This document shows, one piece after another, positions 17,576-25,047 of a DNA stretch of 37,506 nucleotides. Origin of the DNA: Campylobacteraceae bacterium (lineage in GTDB: Bacteria > Campylobacterota > Campylobacteria > Campylobacterales > Sulfurovaceae); the NCBI GenBank assembly GCA_027076905.1, contig JALTGP010000044.1, positions 1-37,506 of the forward strand, in the 5' to 3' direction. Under the pieces are notes generated by a model that had not been told where the DNA came from, did no database searches, and saw nothing but the letters and a program-made list of their open reading frames with translations. Made by a program: the position numbers and the translations under genes. Each line of letters begins with the position of its first letter. The first letter of the stretch is position 1.

Positions 17576-17674
17576 ATTTTAATTATAACATTTTTTAGCT
17601 TTTTTTTATTGAGTGGTTGTGGATATAAAGCTGACCCATATTGGATTGATAGAAGTGACAAAGGGGGAAAATAG
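17546..17674 (+). CDS. Small LptM-like lipoprotein (42 aa, below ORF-track cutoff)
   Basis: A short frame ending 2 nt before nadB. From ATG 17546 it encodes MRKNSMGIF, a hydrophobic stretch and the lipobox LLSGC, followed by GYKADPYW and a short charged tail (42 residues). AGGTAGG at 17531-17537 provides a ribosome site at good spacing. A later ATG at 17561 would lose the basic signal-peptide N-terminus. The pattern of a lipobox followed at once by CG-x-K-x-x-(P/L)-Y is that of LptM/YifL, a tiny lipoprotein that assists LptD maturation in E. coli. The match is short, so the family call is tentative. Its 5' end overlaps the start of the divergent DUF721 gene by about 30 nt, and it appears cotranscribed with nadB. 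Confidence 0.65.
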   Translation: MRKNSMGIFHILIITFFSFFLLSGCGYKADPYWIDRSDKGGK

Positions 17675-17676
17675 TT

Positions 17677-19122
17677 ATGAGAAAGTATGATATATTGATA
17701 ATTGGTGCAGGTATAGCAGGGCTTTATTCTGCAATGAATATTCCAAAAGATAAAAAGGTTTTGGTAGTCTGTAAAGATATTCCGTGGGAGTGTAATACTT
17801 TTTATGCCCAAGGGGGAATAGTTACGGCATTAAATGAAGCCGACATCCCCTCACACGTAGAGGATACGATGTCTGCAGGGGCATTTCATAATGACAGGGA
17901 AGCGGTGGAGATTATGAGTCGAACCTCTATCGCTACGACCAAAGATATTATAGAAAGAGGAATGGAGTTTGACAGTGATGAGGAGGGAAATATTCTCTAC
18001 ACCAAAGAGGCAGCTCACTCAGCAGAGAGAATTATCCACGCAGGAGGGGATGCTACAGGGCGATATATGCACTACTTTATGATGGTTCAAAACAGGCATC
18101 AACTCCAAAGAAATACATTGGTTTATGACCTTTTAATAGAAAATGGTCGCTGTTATGGGGTGAATGCGTTGGTGAACTATCGACAAGAGACTATTTTAGC
18201 GGATGACGTGATTATTGCCTCAGGTGGTGTAGGGTCACTCTATGAATTTAACACCAATTCGCGAACTGTTTCAGCTGATATTCATGGTATCTGTGTTGAA
18301 AAAGGGATAGAATTAGCAGATATGGAGATGATGCAGTTTCATCCAACGGTATTTGTTAAGACTCCTTTTGCTAGAAAACTGTTACTAACTGAAGCACTAC
18401 GAGGAGAAGGGGCGTGGGTGGTTGCAGAAGATGGCAGACGCTTTTTGTTTGATTATGATGAGCGAGGAGAGTTGGCAAGTCGTGATATTGTAAGCCGAGC
18501 TATTTTTGACCATAAGAGAAAAACAGGGGAAGAGGTCTATTTGGATTTTTCTATGTTCGAAGAGAAGTGGTTTGCCAAACGTTTCCCCAATATTACACGA
18601 AGTTTTGAGGCGATTGGATATACGTTTCCACAAGACAGAGTCCCCATCTCCCCTGCATTTCACTACGCAGTAGGAGGAATAAAGTGTGATACTGATGGGT
18701 GTGTTGAGGGAATAGAAGGGCTGTATGTTATTGGTGAAGCATCAAGCACAGGAGTGCATGGAGCGAACCGTTTGGCATCAAACTCTCTACTTGAAGGGGT
18801 GGTATTTGCCAAACGGGCTGTTGACCATCTTCTAGCAAAAGCCTCTGTCGAGATAGTTGTGCCAAAATTTGATAAAGAGTATAAAAATATTGTTCATCAT
18901 GAAAAGGACACGGTTTACAAGCATCGTCTAAGAAAAATTATGTGGGATGAGATAGGGGTTATTCGTACTAAAAAAGGGCTACTTAAGGCCAAAAATGCGA
19001 TTTTTGACATGAAAAACCGTGATATTGGACGGCTATTGGAGCTTAGACTAAATACTGCCTCTGCCATTGTTGAGGCGGCATTGAAAAGAAAAGAGAGTTT
19101 GGGAACGCACTATGTAGAGTAA
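17677..19122 (+). CDS. nadB: L-aspartate oxidase
   Basis: FAD enzyme that oxidises L-aspartate to iminoaspartate, the first step of de novo NAD synthesis. At 481 aa it is at the short end of the family. The dinucleotide-binding motif DILIIGAGIAGLYSAM is at the N-terminus, followed by TFYAQGGIVTAL and the family region AAHSAERIIHAGGDATG. The active-site strand is MQFHPTVF, and GVHGANRLASNSLLEG is the classic fumarate-reductase/NadB C-terminal signature. The C-terminal helical domain is short. The ribosome site is GGGGGA at the end of the preceding small lipoprotein frame. The TAA stop is also the left flank of a palindromic MITE-like element. Confidence 0.95.
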   Translation: MRKYDILIIGAGIAGLYSAMNIPKDKKVLVVCKDIPWECNTFYAQGGIVTALNEADIPSHVEDTMSAGAFHNDREAVEIMSRTSIATTKDIIERGMEFDSDEEGNILYTKEAAHSAERIIHAGGDATGRYMHYFMMVQNRHQLQRNTLVYDLLIENGRCYGVNALVNYRQETILADDVIIASGGVGSLYEFNTNSRTVSADIHGICVEKGIELADMEMMQFHPTVFVKTPFARKLLLTEALRGEGAWVVAEDGRRFLFDYDERGELASRDIVSRAIFDHKRKTGEEVYLDFSMFEEKWFAKRFPNITRSFEAIGYTFPQDRVPISPAFHYAVGGIKCDTDGCVEGIEGLYVIGEASSTGVHGANRLASNSLLEGVVFAKRAVDHLLAKASVEIVVPKFDKEYKNIVHHEKDTVYKHRLRKIMWDEIGVIRTKKGLLKAKNAIFDMKNRDIGRLLELRLNTASAIVEAALKRKESLGTHYVE

Positions 19123-19282
19123 GGAATACAAATTAAATAAGTGCCAGTTTTCATAGGTAAATAAACGAATAGATTTAGCTATAGTTTGACGCAGGACTAC
19201 TCCCCGTAATTCAAGGAAAATTAGAGTTAAAGATATTTGTTTAGTTGCCTTTGAAATTTGGTAGTTATTTAATTTGTATTCC
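19123..19282. mobile_element. 160-bp palindromic MITE-like element flanked by TAA
   Basis: The ends are perfect 18-bp inverted repeats: GGAATACAAATTAAATAA at 19123-19140 and its reverse complement at 19265-19282. The palindrome continues inward imperfectly for about 45 further bases per arm (for example AGGTAAATAAACGAATA against AGGCAACTAAACAAATA, 14 of 17), leaving a short central loop around TACTCCCCG. There is no coding capacity. Both flanks read TAA (19120-19122 and 19283-19285), consistent with a 3-bp target duplication in which the left copy is the nadB stop codon. The TAA duplication would fit an IS5-group-like transposase, but no parent element is present to test this. Confidence 0.7.
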
Positions 19283-19459
19283 TAAGAGAAGTGTAGCATG
19301 TTAATAGTACTCTGAGAAAATTGATAAAAATTAGAAACATATTATATTTAAAAATCATAAATAGAAATAAAGTTTAAGCTGTAAGTGTTACGAAATAGCC
19401 TAGTTTCTCTCTTTTAAAATCCTCCTCTTTTATCGTGCCAAAAATTATATTTTTTTAAC

Positions 19460-19465
19460 TATAAT
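19460..19465 (+). promoter_or_regulatory. Candidate -10 box for nhaD
   Basis: TATAAT follows a T-rich run and would start transcription near 19472, giving a leader of about 47 nt that includes the hairpin at 19486-19501. Confidence 0.5.
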
Positions 19466-19485
19466 TAGAACAAATTAAAACTATT

Positions 19486-19501
19486 AGACCCTTTTGGGTC
19501 T
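19486..19501 (+). promoter_or_regulatory. Leader hairpin ahead of nhaD
   Basis: AGACCC-TTTT-GGGTCT forms a perfect 6-bp GC-containing stem with a UUUU loop in an otherwise very AT-rich leader. It lies between the predicted transcription start and the GGAG ribosome site. No U-tract follows, so it is not a standard terminator. A role in mRNA stability or translation is possible; none is shown. Confidence 0.45.
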
Positions 19502-19518
19502 CTATATATGGAGTACAA

Positions 19519-20838
19519 ATGCACGATTTACATTTAGCTACCACGTGGGTAGGTTGGGTATCATTAGCAATCTTTATTATTGGATACTATTTTATTGCCG
19601 CAGAGGATACATATCGTATCAATAAAGCCAAACCAGCACTTTTAACAGGTACTGGTATCTTTATGCTTATTGGTGTATATTTTGCGATAAATGGCTTAGA
19701 TGGGCATATTCTTGAAAAAGAGGTAGAGCATTTGATTGTAGAGATTTCAGGAATTTTCTTCTTCTTATTTGTCGCAATGACCTATATTGAAGCGATGATT
19801 GACCGAGGTGTCTTTATGGCTTTACGTTATAACTTGGTCTCAAAAGGGTATAGTTATGGTAAACTTTTTTGGGTAACAGGTCTTTTGGCATTTTTTATCT
19901 CTCCTATTGCTGATAACTTAACCACCGCACTTATTCTTTCCACAGTTCTCTTGACAATTGATAAAGATAAAAGAGAGTTCTTAGTACCAAGTGCCATCAA
20001 TATCGTAGTCGCTGCTAATGCAGGTGGGGCATGGTCTCCTTTTGGAGATATCACCACACTAATGGTATGGGTAGATGGTAGAGCTGAGTTTACAGAGTTT
20101 CTCTTTTTATTTCCTGCAGCATTTTTGGGTTGGAGTGTAACAGCATTTCTCTTAAGCCGATTTGTACCAGAGGGAACACCTCCATTTAGCAGTGATGAAG
20201 AACCTACTCAGATTTTAGAGGGTGGTAATGTAATTATGGGACTTTTTGGTCTAACCATATTCTTTGCAATTATCTCTCATCAAGCACTTCATCTTCCTGC
20301 AATGTGGGGAATGCTGTTTGGTTTAGCCATCTTAAAACTCTACATCTATAAGATTAATGAGAGTGAGTCAGAGACACAGATTAATGTATTCTCATGGATT
20401 GCAAAAGTAGAGAATGATACACTTCTATTCTTCTTTGGTATCTTGGCAGCTGTTGGTGGACTTCATTTTCTTGGATTCCTCGAATATTTTACGGCACTCT
20501 ATGAGATATTTGGTGCAACAGCTGTCAATATTGGGGTTGGCTTCTTGTCTGCTGTAGTTGATAACGTTCCTGTTATGTCGGCTGTATTAAAAGCCAATCC
20601 AAATATGGGGACAGACCCTATGGCGATTCAAGAGCAGTGGATGCTAGTAACTATGACTGCAGGTGTGGGTGGGTCATTAATCTCATTTGGTTCAGCCGCA
20701 GGTGTAGGAGTTATGGGAAAAATGCATGGCATCTATACCTTTGCTTCTCATATGAAATTGGCTTGGACAGTACTTGTGGGATATATTGTTTCTGTAACTA
20801 TTTGGTTTATACAGTTCAATATGTTACACATAGGTTAA
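19519..20838 (+). CDS. nhaD: Na+/H+ antiporter NhaD
   Basis: Inner-membrane antiporter of the NhaD/ion-transporter superfamily that expels Na+ (and Li+) in exchange for H+, typical of marine and halotolerant bacteria. The 439-aa protein has about 12 hydrophobic segments. Characteristic stretches include FISPIADNLTTALILSTVLL and INIVVAANAGGAWSPFGDITTLMVW, with polar and acidic residues in the membrane expected to form the ion site. A second re-entrant-like motif, SAVVDNVPVMSAVL, lies in the C-terminal half. A GGAG ribosome site precedes the start. It appears monocistronic: mobile-element traces flank it on both sides. Confidence 0.93.
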   Translation: MHDLHLATTWVGWVSLAIFIIGYYFIAAEDTYRINKAKPALLTGTGIFMLIGVYFAINGLDGHILEKEVEHLIVEISGIFFFLFVAMTYIEAMIDRGVFMALRYNLVSKGYSYGKLFWVTGLLAFFISPIADNLTTALILSTVLLTIDKDKREFLVPSAINIVVAANAGGAWSPFGDITTLMVWVDGRAEFTEFLFLFPAAFLGWSVTAFLLSRFVPEGTPPFSSDEEPTQILEGGNVIMGLFGLTIFFAIISHQALHLPAMWGMLFGLAILKLYIYKINESESETQINVFSWIAKVENDTLLFFFGILAAVGGLHFLGFLEYFTALYEIFGATAVNIGVGFLSAVVDNVPVMSAVLKANPNMGTDPMAIQEQWMLVTMTAGVGGSLISFGSAAGVGVMGKMHGIYTFASHMKLAWTVLVGYIVSVTIWFIQFNMLHIG

Positions 20839-21098
20839 TTCTCATTTCTTAAATGGTGCGTTACCAAAAATTAGCGTAAAGCCCCTTGCTTTAGCTATGG
20901 GGATATAAGCATACTTTAATTAAAAGAATTGTAGAATTTGAACAGAATAATATTTTTTGTTTTTTTATGTTATTTAAAATTCTTAAAATATCTGGTTGAG
21001 AATAGAATAGTCTTGTATTCTCATAAAATTTTAACAAGTTTGGTTTAATAGAAAATATATTGCGAAGGGTAAAATCTAGGATATATTTTAAATTTTTA

Positions 21099-21170
21099 AA
21101 ACAGAAATATGATAGAGAAGGGGCATCTTCTCTTAGTTCAGAAACTGTTAGACCTGCGTCAGTAGGCTAG
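21099..21170 (+). pseudogene. Possible tnpB 3'-end remnant
   Basis: Immediately before the right-end guide, a frame reads KQKYDREGASSLSSETVRP and stops at 21168-21170. An EGAS-type tail ending just before the right-end hairpin is where TnpB ends in intact IS605-family elements. The piece is too short to be sure. Confidence 0.4.
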
Positions 21171-21199
21171 TTTCGCTTATCCTAGAATCCCCCTGCTTT

Positions 21200-21225
21200 A
21201 GGAATGCAAATTAAATAAGTGCCAA
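21200..21225. repeat. 26-nt copy of a MITE arm inside the IS608-like right-end hairpin
   Basis: AGGAATGCAAATTAAATAAG plus GTGCCA matches 19122-19146 next to nadB with one substitution over 25 bases. Relative to the left-end hairpin (TGCTTT|AGCTATGGGG) it is an insertion into the loop, leaving the stem arms intact. Confidence 0.7.
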
Positions 21226-21274
21226 AGCTATGGGGAGTATGTCAAATTAAAAAATAATCATAGGAATTACCTAC

Positions 21275-22810
21275 ATGAAACAAGTACCCATTCTAGTCCT
21301 CGATTTTGGCTCCCAATATACACAACTCATCGCAAGAAAACTAAGAGAGTCAGGAGTTTACTGTGAAGTTGTTCCTTACAGAGAAAACATTGCTAATATT
21401 AAAGCCCGTAAACCACAAGGTATTATCCTCTCTGGTGGTCCTGCTTCTGTCTATGCTGAAGATGCCTATAAACCAAGCGAAGAGCTTTGGTCCTTAGGGC
21501 TTCCCATACTAGGAATCTGTTATGGAATGCAGTTGATTACTCAGCGTTATGGTGGAGAGGTGGTAGCCGCCGACCATCATGAGTATGGAAAGGCAAAACT
21601 AACCCTAAATGAATCACCACTCTTTAGAGGTATGACTAATAATGAGATTGTATGGATGAGTCATGGAGATAGAGCAGAGAGAATTCCTGATAATTTTGAG
21701 GTGATTGGAACTTCGGAAAACTCTCCATTTGCAGCTATTGGAAATGAGGAGATGAAAGTCTATGCTTGTCAATTTCACCCAGAGGTTCACCACACTGTAG
21801 AGGGAACAAAGCTTCTTAAAAACTTTGCAAAATATATCTGTGGATGTGATAGTACTTGGAATATGGGTGGATTTGCAAAAGAGAAGATAAATGCCATTAA
21901 AGAGCAGGTTGGAGATAAAAAAGTTCTTTGTGGTGTGAGTGGTGGAGTTGACTCCTCTGTGGTTGCTGCGATGCTCAATGAAGCACTTCCCAAAGAGCAA
22001 CTTATCTGTGTTTTTGTGGATCAAGGATTGCTTCGTAAAGATGAGGCGGTGGATGTTAAAAATATGTTTAATCTTCTTGATATTCCTCTAATTACAGTAG
22101 ATGCCAAAGTAGAATTCATGAAGGCTTTGGAGGGGGTAAGTGACCCTGAGACCAAACGTAAAGTGATTGGTGAAAAGTTTATTGAGGTGTTTGATGCAGA
22201 GGCAAAAAAATATACCGATGTGGCATTTTTAGCACAAGGGACACTCTATACCGATGTAATTGAATCAGTTTCTGTTAAAGGACCTTCTAAAACCATTAAA
22301 TCTCACCACAATGTTGGGGGTCTTCCTGATTGGATGACCTTTGAGCTAGTTGAGCCTCTTAGAGAAATTTTTAAAGATGAGGTTAGAAAACTTGGACTTG
22401 AACTTGGACTTCCCAAAGAGATGATAGGTCGTCATCCATTCCCTGGACCTGGTCTTGCGATTCGAACCATGGGAGCGGTGACGCAAGAGGGGCTTCACCT
22501 GATTCGTGAGTCTGATGCGATTATGCAAGAGGAGCTAAAAGCCACAGGCTATTATGATAAAGTTTGGCAAGCATTTACCGTGCTTTTAAACGTGCAATCA
22601 GTGGGTGTTATGGGTGATAATCGTACTTATGATAACACTGTTTGTATAAGAATGGTAGAATCTGTTGATGGAATGACGGCAACCTTCGCACATATTCCAC
22701 ATGATGTGCTTGAAGGAATGAGTAGAAGAATTATTAATGAGATAGACGGGATAAATAGAGTAGTATATGATATCAGCTCAAAGCCACCTGCAACAATTGA
22801 GTGGGAGTAA
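21275..22810 (+). CDS. guaA: GMP synthase (glutamine-hydrolysing)
   Basis: Converts XMP to GMP using ATP and ammonia from glutamine, in purine synthesis. At 511 aa it is full length. The N-terminal class I glutamine amidotransferase has the nucleophile Cys in GICYGMQL and the His/Glu of the triad in FHPEVHH. The ATP-pyrophosphatase domain has the P-loop GVSGGVDSS at about 230. The C-terminal dimerisation domain carries [13 protein letters not shown] and ends in the conserved [11 protein letters not shown]. The start lies only 29 nt after the right end of the IS608-like relic. A DUF11-like secreted protein follows 19 nt downstream with a strong ribosome site. Confidence 0.97.
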   Translation: MKQVPILVLDFGSQYTQLIARKLRESGVYCEVVPYRENIANIKARKPQGIILSGGPASVYAEDAYKPSEELWSLGLPILGICYGMQLITQRYGGEVVAADHHEYGKAKLTLNESPLFRGMTNNEIVWMSHGDRAERIPDNFEVIGTSENSPFAAIGNEEMKVYACQFHPEVHHTVEGTKLLKNFAKYICGCDSTWNMGGFAKEKINAIKEQVGDKKVLCGVSGGVDSSVVAAMLNEALPKEQLICVFVDQGLLRKDEAVDVKNMFNLLDIPLITVDAKVEFMKALEGVSDPETKRKVIGEKFIEVFDAEAKKYTDVAFLAQGTLYTDVIESVSVKGPSKTIKSHHNVGGLPDWMTFELVEPLREIFKDEVRKLGLELGLPKEMIGRHPFPGPGLAIRTMGAVTQEGLHLIRESDAIMQEELKATGYYDKVWQAFTVLLNVQSVGVMGDNRTYDNTVCIRMVESVDGMTATFAHIPHDVLEGMSRRIINEIDGINRVVYDISSKPPATIEWE

Positions 22811-22829
22811 ATTTTAAGGAGGAGAGATA

Positions 22830-23378
22830 ATGTTACGAGAGATATTTTTAATTGCTTGGGTATCTACTACGGTACTGTTTGCAATGGGAGGACCTGTTCC
22901 TAATTATGATGAGAAGTTTAATGAGCGTATAAATCAGAGAATTAAAGAGACTATGCCCATTATAGAAGATAGTATGCCTATTAAACAAGAGGTTGTTTCT
23001 GTTGTAAAAGTAGAACAACACTCTAGTAACATAACAAATATTCGACTCAAAAGCTTGGTTTTTCAAGAGGTAAATCATAAAAATATTCCTGTAAGAGAGG
23101 TAAAGTCTGGTTCAAAAGTTGTCTATATAAATGTTGCAATAAATGATAGTTCAGATATTAAAAAAGATGTTATTATCAGAAATCCTATCCCAAGTGGAAC
23201 AGAGTATATTAGAGGCTCGGCTACTTGTGATAACCGATGTATTATCTCATACTCTAGTAGTTTTGGAGATGCTTTGAGCTTACATGAGGATGATAATGTT
23301 AACTATATTGAGTATCATTTTAAGCGTATGGATTTAGGAAAAGAGTACCGTATGGGATTTAGAGCAGTTGTGAAATAA
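22830..23378 (+). CDS. Secreted DUF11-like protein
   Basis: A 182-aa protein with an N-terminal signal segment (MLREIFLIAWVSTTVLFAMG), a variable region, and a C-terminal domain at about 70-182 with the DUF11 (conserved repeat) pattern: VREVKSGSKVVYINVAINDSS, then VIIRNPIPSGTEYIRGSA, then IEYHFKRMDLGKEYRMGFRA. DUF11 domains are Ig-like and usually occur in cell-surface or secreted proteins. Two cysteines (CDNRC) could form a disulfide. A strong AAGGAGG ribosome site and a 19-nt gap suggest cotranscription with guaA, although no functional link is apparent. A single-domain DUF11 protein this small is uncommon; its role is unknown. Confidence 0.75.
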   Translation: MLREIFLIAWVSTTVLFAMGGPVPNYDEKFNERINQRIKETMPIIEDSMPIKQEVVSVVKVEQHSSNITNIRLKSLVFQEVNHKNIPVREVKSGSKVVYINVAINDSSDIKKDVIIRNPIPSGTEYIRGSATCDNRCIISYSSSFGDALSLHEDDNVNYIEYHFKRMDLGKEYRMGFRAVVK

Positions 23379-23396
23379 GAGGGGGAAAAGAGACAG

Positions 23397-25019
23397 ATGA
23401 ACAGTGTTTTATTGATATTTATAGCGACTATCGCCATCTCTACGGTGATTAATGTTTTTTTGAAAAAGTTTGATATTCCAACAGTTATTGGTTATATCTT
23501 AACAGGTCTGGTGACCATGCAAATCTTTAGTTTTGGAGAGCATTCACAAGAGACGTTGGCACATCTTGCTGAGTTTGGAATTGTTTTTTTAATGTTTACC
23601 ATAGGCTTGGAGTTCTCTATTGGACATATGAAAGCGATGAAAAAAGAGGTTTTTGTTTATGGGGCATTACAGGTTATTGTCTCAGGAGTTCTCTTTACTA
23701 TTTTGGCAAATTTAGTGTTTGGAATGGAGATAAAGAGTGCCATTGTAATTGGTTTTGCTCTCTCCCTCTCCTCTACAGCTATTGTGATTAAAGTTTTAAC
23801 TGAAAAAGATGAGACACACTCAGGCTATGGACGTATTGCTGTAGGTGTTTTGATTTTTCAAGATCTTGCCGTGATTCCAATGCTTTTAATGATTTCTATC
23901 TTCACCTCTCATGATAGCTCTATCTCTGAACTTTTACTTCACACGCTATTTCATGCCATACTGGTATTTTTTATTCTCTTTATTGTGGGTAAGTATTTTA
24001 TAGAACGATTCTTTGACTGGGTCACATCATCTGATTCAGAAGAGATATTTTTAGTCTCTGTTATGCTAATTGTGATAGGGGCATCAGTAATTGCAGACTT
24101 TTTTGGATTCTCTTATACTTTGGGGGCATTTTTAGCAGGTATGACCATTGCTGAAACCAAATACCGTTACCGTATAGAGGCAGACCTTGTCCCTTTTAGA
24201 GATATTCTTTTGGGAGTCTTTTTTGTTACCATTGGTATGCAGATTGATTTAAATATCGTAGTAGAGTACGGGTTTGTTATCTTGGGGCTTTTAGTACTTA
24301 TTATGCTTATCAAAGCATTGGTTATTTTTGTGGTAATACAGTTTTTTACTGTCAAGAGAACGGCAATAAAAAGTTCATTGACATTAATGCAAGTAGGAGA
24401 GTTTGCCTTGGCTATTTTTGCCTTGGCGTATAGTAATAAACTTATCTCATCTGATATTAACCAAATAATGATTATGACGGTGGTTCTCTCTATGGTGTTG
24501 ACCCCATTTATTTTAAATAATCTCAAATACCTAGCCAATATGCTTTTTAAAGAGCCAACCAACCTTCGTGAAAGAGCAATACAATCAACAGGGTACAAGA
24601 ACCATATCATTATCTGTGGATATGGTCCTTTGGGGAAGCTCTTGGCCAATAAGCTTAAAGAGAAAAATATACTCTATCTGATTCTGGAACATGATGTAAA
24701 AGTAGTTGATAAAGGGATAGCTTCTGGTGAAGAGTCGATATTTTTTGCTAATGCTGCTCAAAAAGGAGTCTTGGAACATTTCTGTATCAAAGACTCTTCG
24801 GCAGTTATCGTTGCGATTGAAAATGAGCATCAATTACGGCTTATCTGTGAAAATTTAGACTCATTTGATGGTTATGTAAATTCAGTGGTTAAGGTTAAAA
24901 ACAGCTCTGAAGAGGAGATTATTCGCAATTTAAATGTTAAGCATATTATTAACAGTCGAGATAGTATCTCTTCTGTCTTAGTAGAACAAGCATTGGTATG
25001 TCAAATTGGAGTAAAATGA
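23397..25019 (+). CDS. CPA2-family monovalent cation:H+ antiporter with TrkA-N domain (KefB/YbaL-like)
   Basis: Inner-membrane exchanger or channel of the CPA2 family, 540 aa. Residues 1 to about 385 form some 12 membrane segments with the family motifs IPTVIGYILTGL, FGIVFLMFTIGLEFS, SLSSTAIVIKVL and FLAGMTIAETKYRYRIEADLVPFRDILLGVFFVTIGM. The last matches the KefB/KefC region near the gate. A cytoplasmic Rossmann RCK/TrkA-N domain follows at about 400-515 (HIIICGYGPLGKLLANKL) and would bind a nucleotide. The KefC-specific glutathione site cannot be confirmed. Substrate is K+ or Na+ (inference). It lies 18 nt after the DUF11-like gene, and a palindromic terminator overlaps its stop. Confidence 0.9.
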   Translation: MNSVLLIFIATIAISTVINVFLKKFDIPTVIGYILTGLVTMQIFSFGEHSQETLAHLAEFGIVFLMFTIGLEFSIGHMKAMKKEVFVYGALQVIVSGVLFTILANLVFGMEIKSAIVIGFALSLSSTAIVIKVLTEKDETHSGYGRIAVGVLIFQDLAVIPMLLMISIFTSHDSSISELLLHTLFHAILVFFILFIVGKYFIERFFDWVTSSDSEEIFLVSVMLIVIGASVIADFFGFSYTLGAFLAGMTIAETKYRYRIEADLVPFRDILLGVFFVTIGMQIDLNIVVEYGFVILGLLVLIMLIKALVIFVVIQFFTVKRTAIKSSLTLMQVGEFALAIFALAYSNKLISSDINQIMIMTVVLSMVLTPFILNNLKYLANMLFKEPTNLRERAIQSTGYKNHIIICGYGPLGKLLANKLKEKNILYLILEHDVKVVDKGIASGEESIFFANAAQKGVLEHFCIKDSSAVIVAIENEHQLRLICENLDSFDGYVNSVVKVKNSSEEEIIRNLNVKHIINSRDSISSVLVEQALVCQIGVK

Positions 25020-25047
25020 AGCTAAAGAGTTAACTCTTTAGCTTTTT
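25020..25047 (+). terminator. Palindromic terminator shared by convergent antiporter and ribF genes
   Basis: AGCTAAAGAGTT followed directly by its reverse complement forms a perfect 24-nt palindrome (25020-25043), followed by a T-run on the plus strand. It starts at the antiporter stop and includes the last codons and stop of ribF, so ribF coding sequence doubles as the terminator stem. Confidence 0.75.

Larger units (their letters stand above)
19283..19518. promoter_or_regulatory. Non-coding spacer between the MITE-like element and nhaD
   Basis: This AT-rich stretch of 236 bases has no credible ORF. Apart from the nhaD promoter candidate and leader hairpin listed separately, I see nothing recognisable in it. 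Confidence 0.5.
20865..21245 (+). mobile_element. Decayed IS200/IS605 (IS608-like) element, internally deleted
   Basis: The left boundary follows the target tetranucleotide TTAC (20861-20864). The left end carries the guide AAAG (20878-20881) directly before a hairpin CCCC...GGGG (20882-20902). The right end carries the guide GAAT (21185-21188) directly before CCCCC...GGGG (21189-21235) and ends in TCAA (21242-21245). TTAC/AAAG and GAAT/TCAA are the cleavage/guide pairs described for IS608. No intact tnpA or tnpB remains in the 381 bp. It is therefore a minimal palindrome-associated relic, possibly mobilisable in trans by a TnpA elsewhere. The right hairpin is interrupted by a 26-nt insertion. 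Confidence 0.75.
20839..21274. other. Intergenic region occupied by an IS608-like relic
   Basis: This gap of 436 bases between nhaD and guaA has no intact gene. Nearly all of it (20865-21245) lies between recognisable IS200/IS605 ends. The remaining 29 bases before guaA hold no obvious promoter, so guaA transcription probably begins inside the relic. Confidence 0.6.

Noticed and set aside
20882-20902. CCCC...GGGG hairpin first considered a terminator for nhaD
   Set aside because: No T-run follows, and the preceding AAAG, the upstream TTAC and the matching right-end structure fit an IS608-type end better; it may still slow transcription.
21614-22024. 136-aa and 68-aa minus-strand ORFs inside guaA
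   Set aside because: Antisense to the conserved GuaA core; no independent support.
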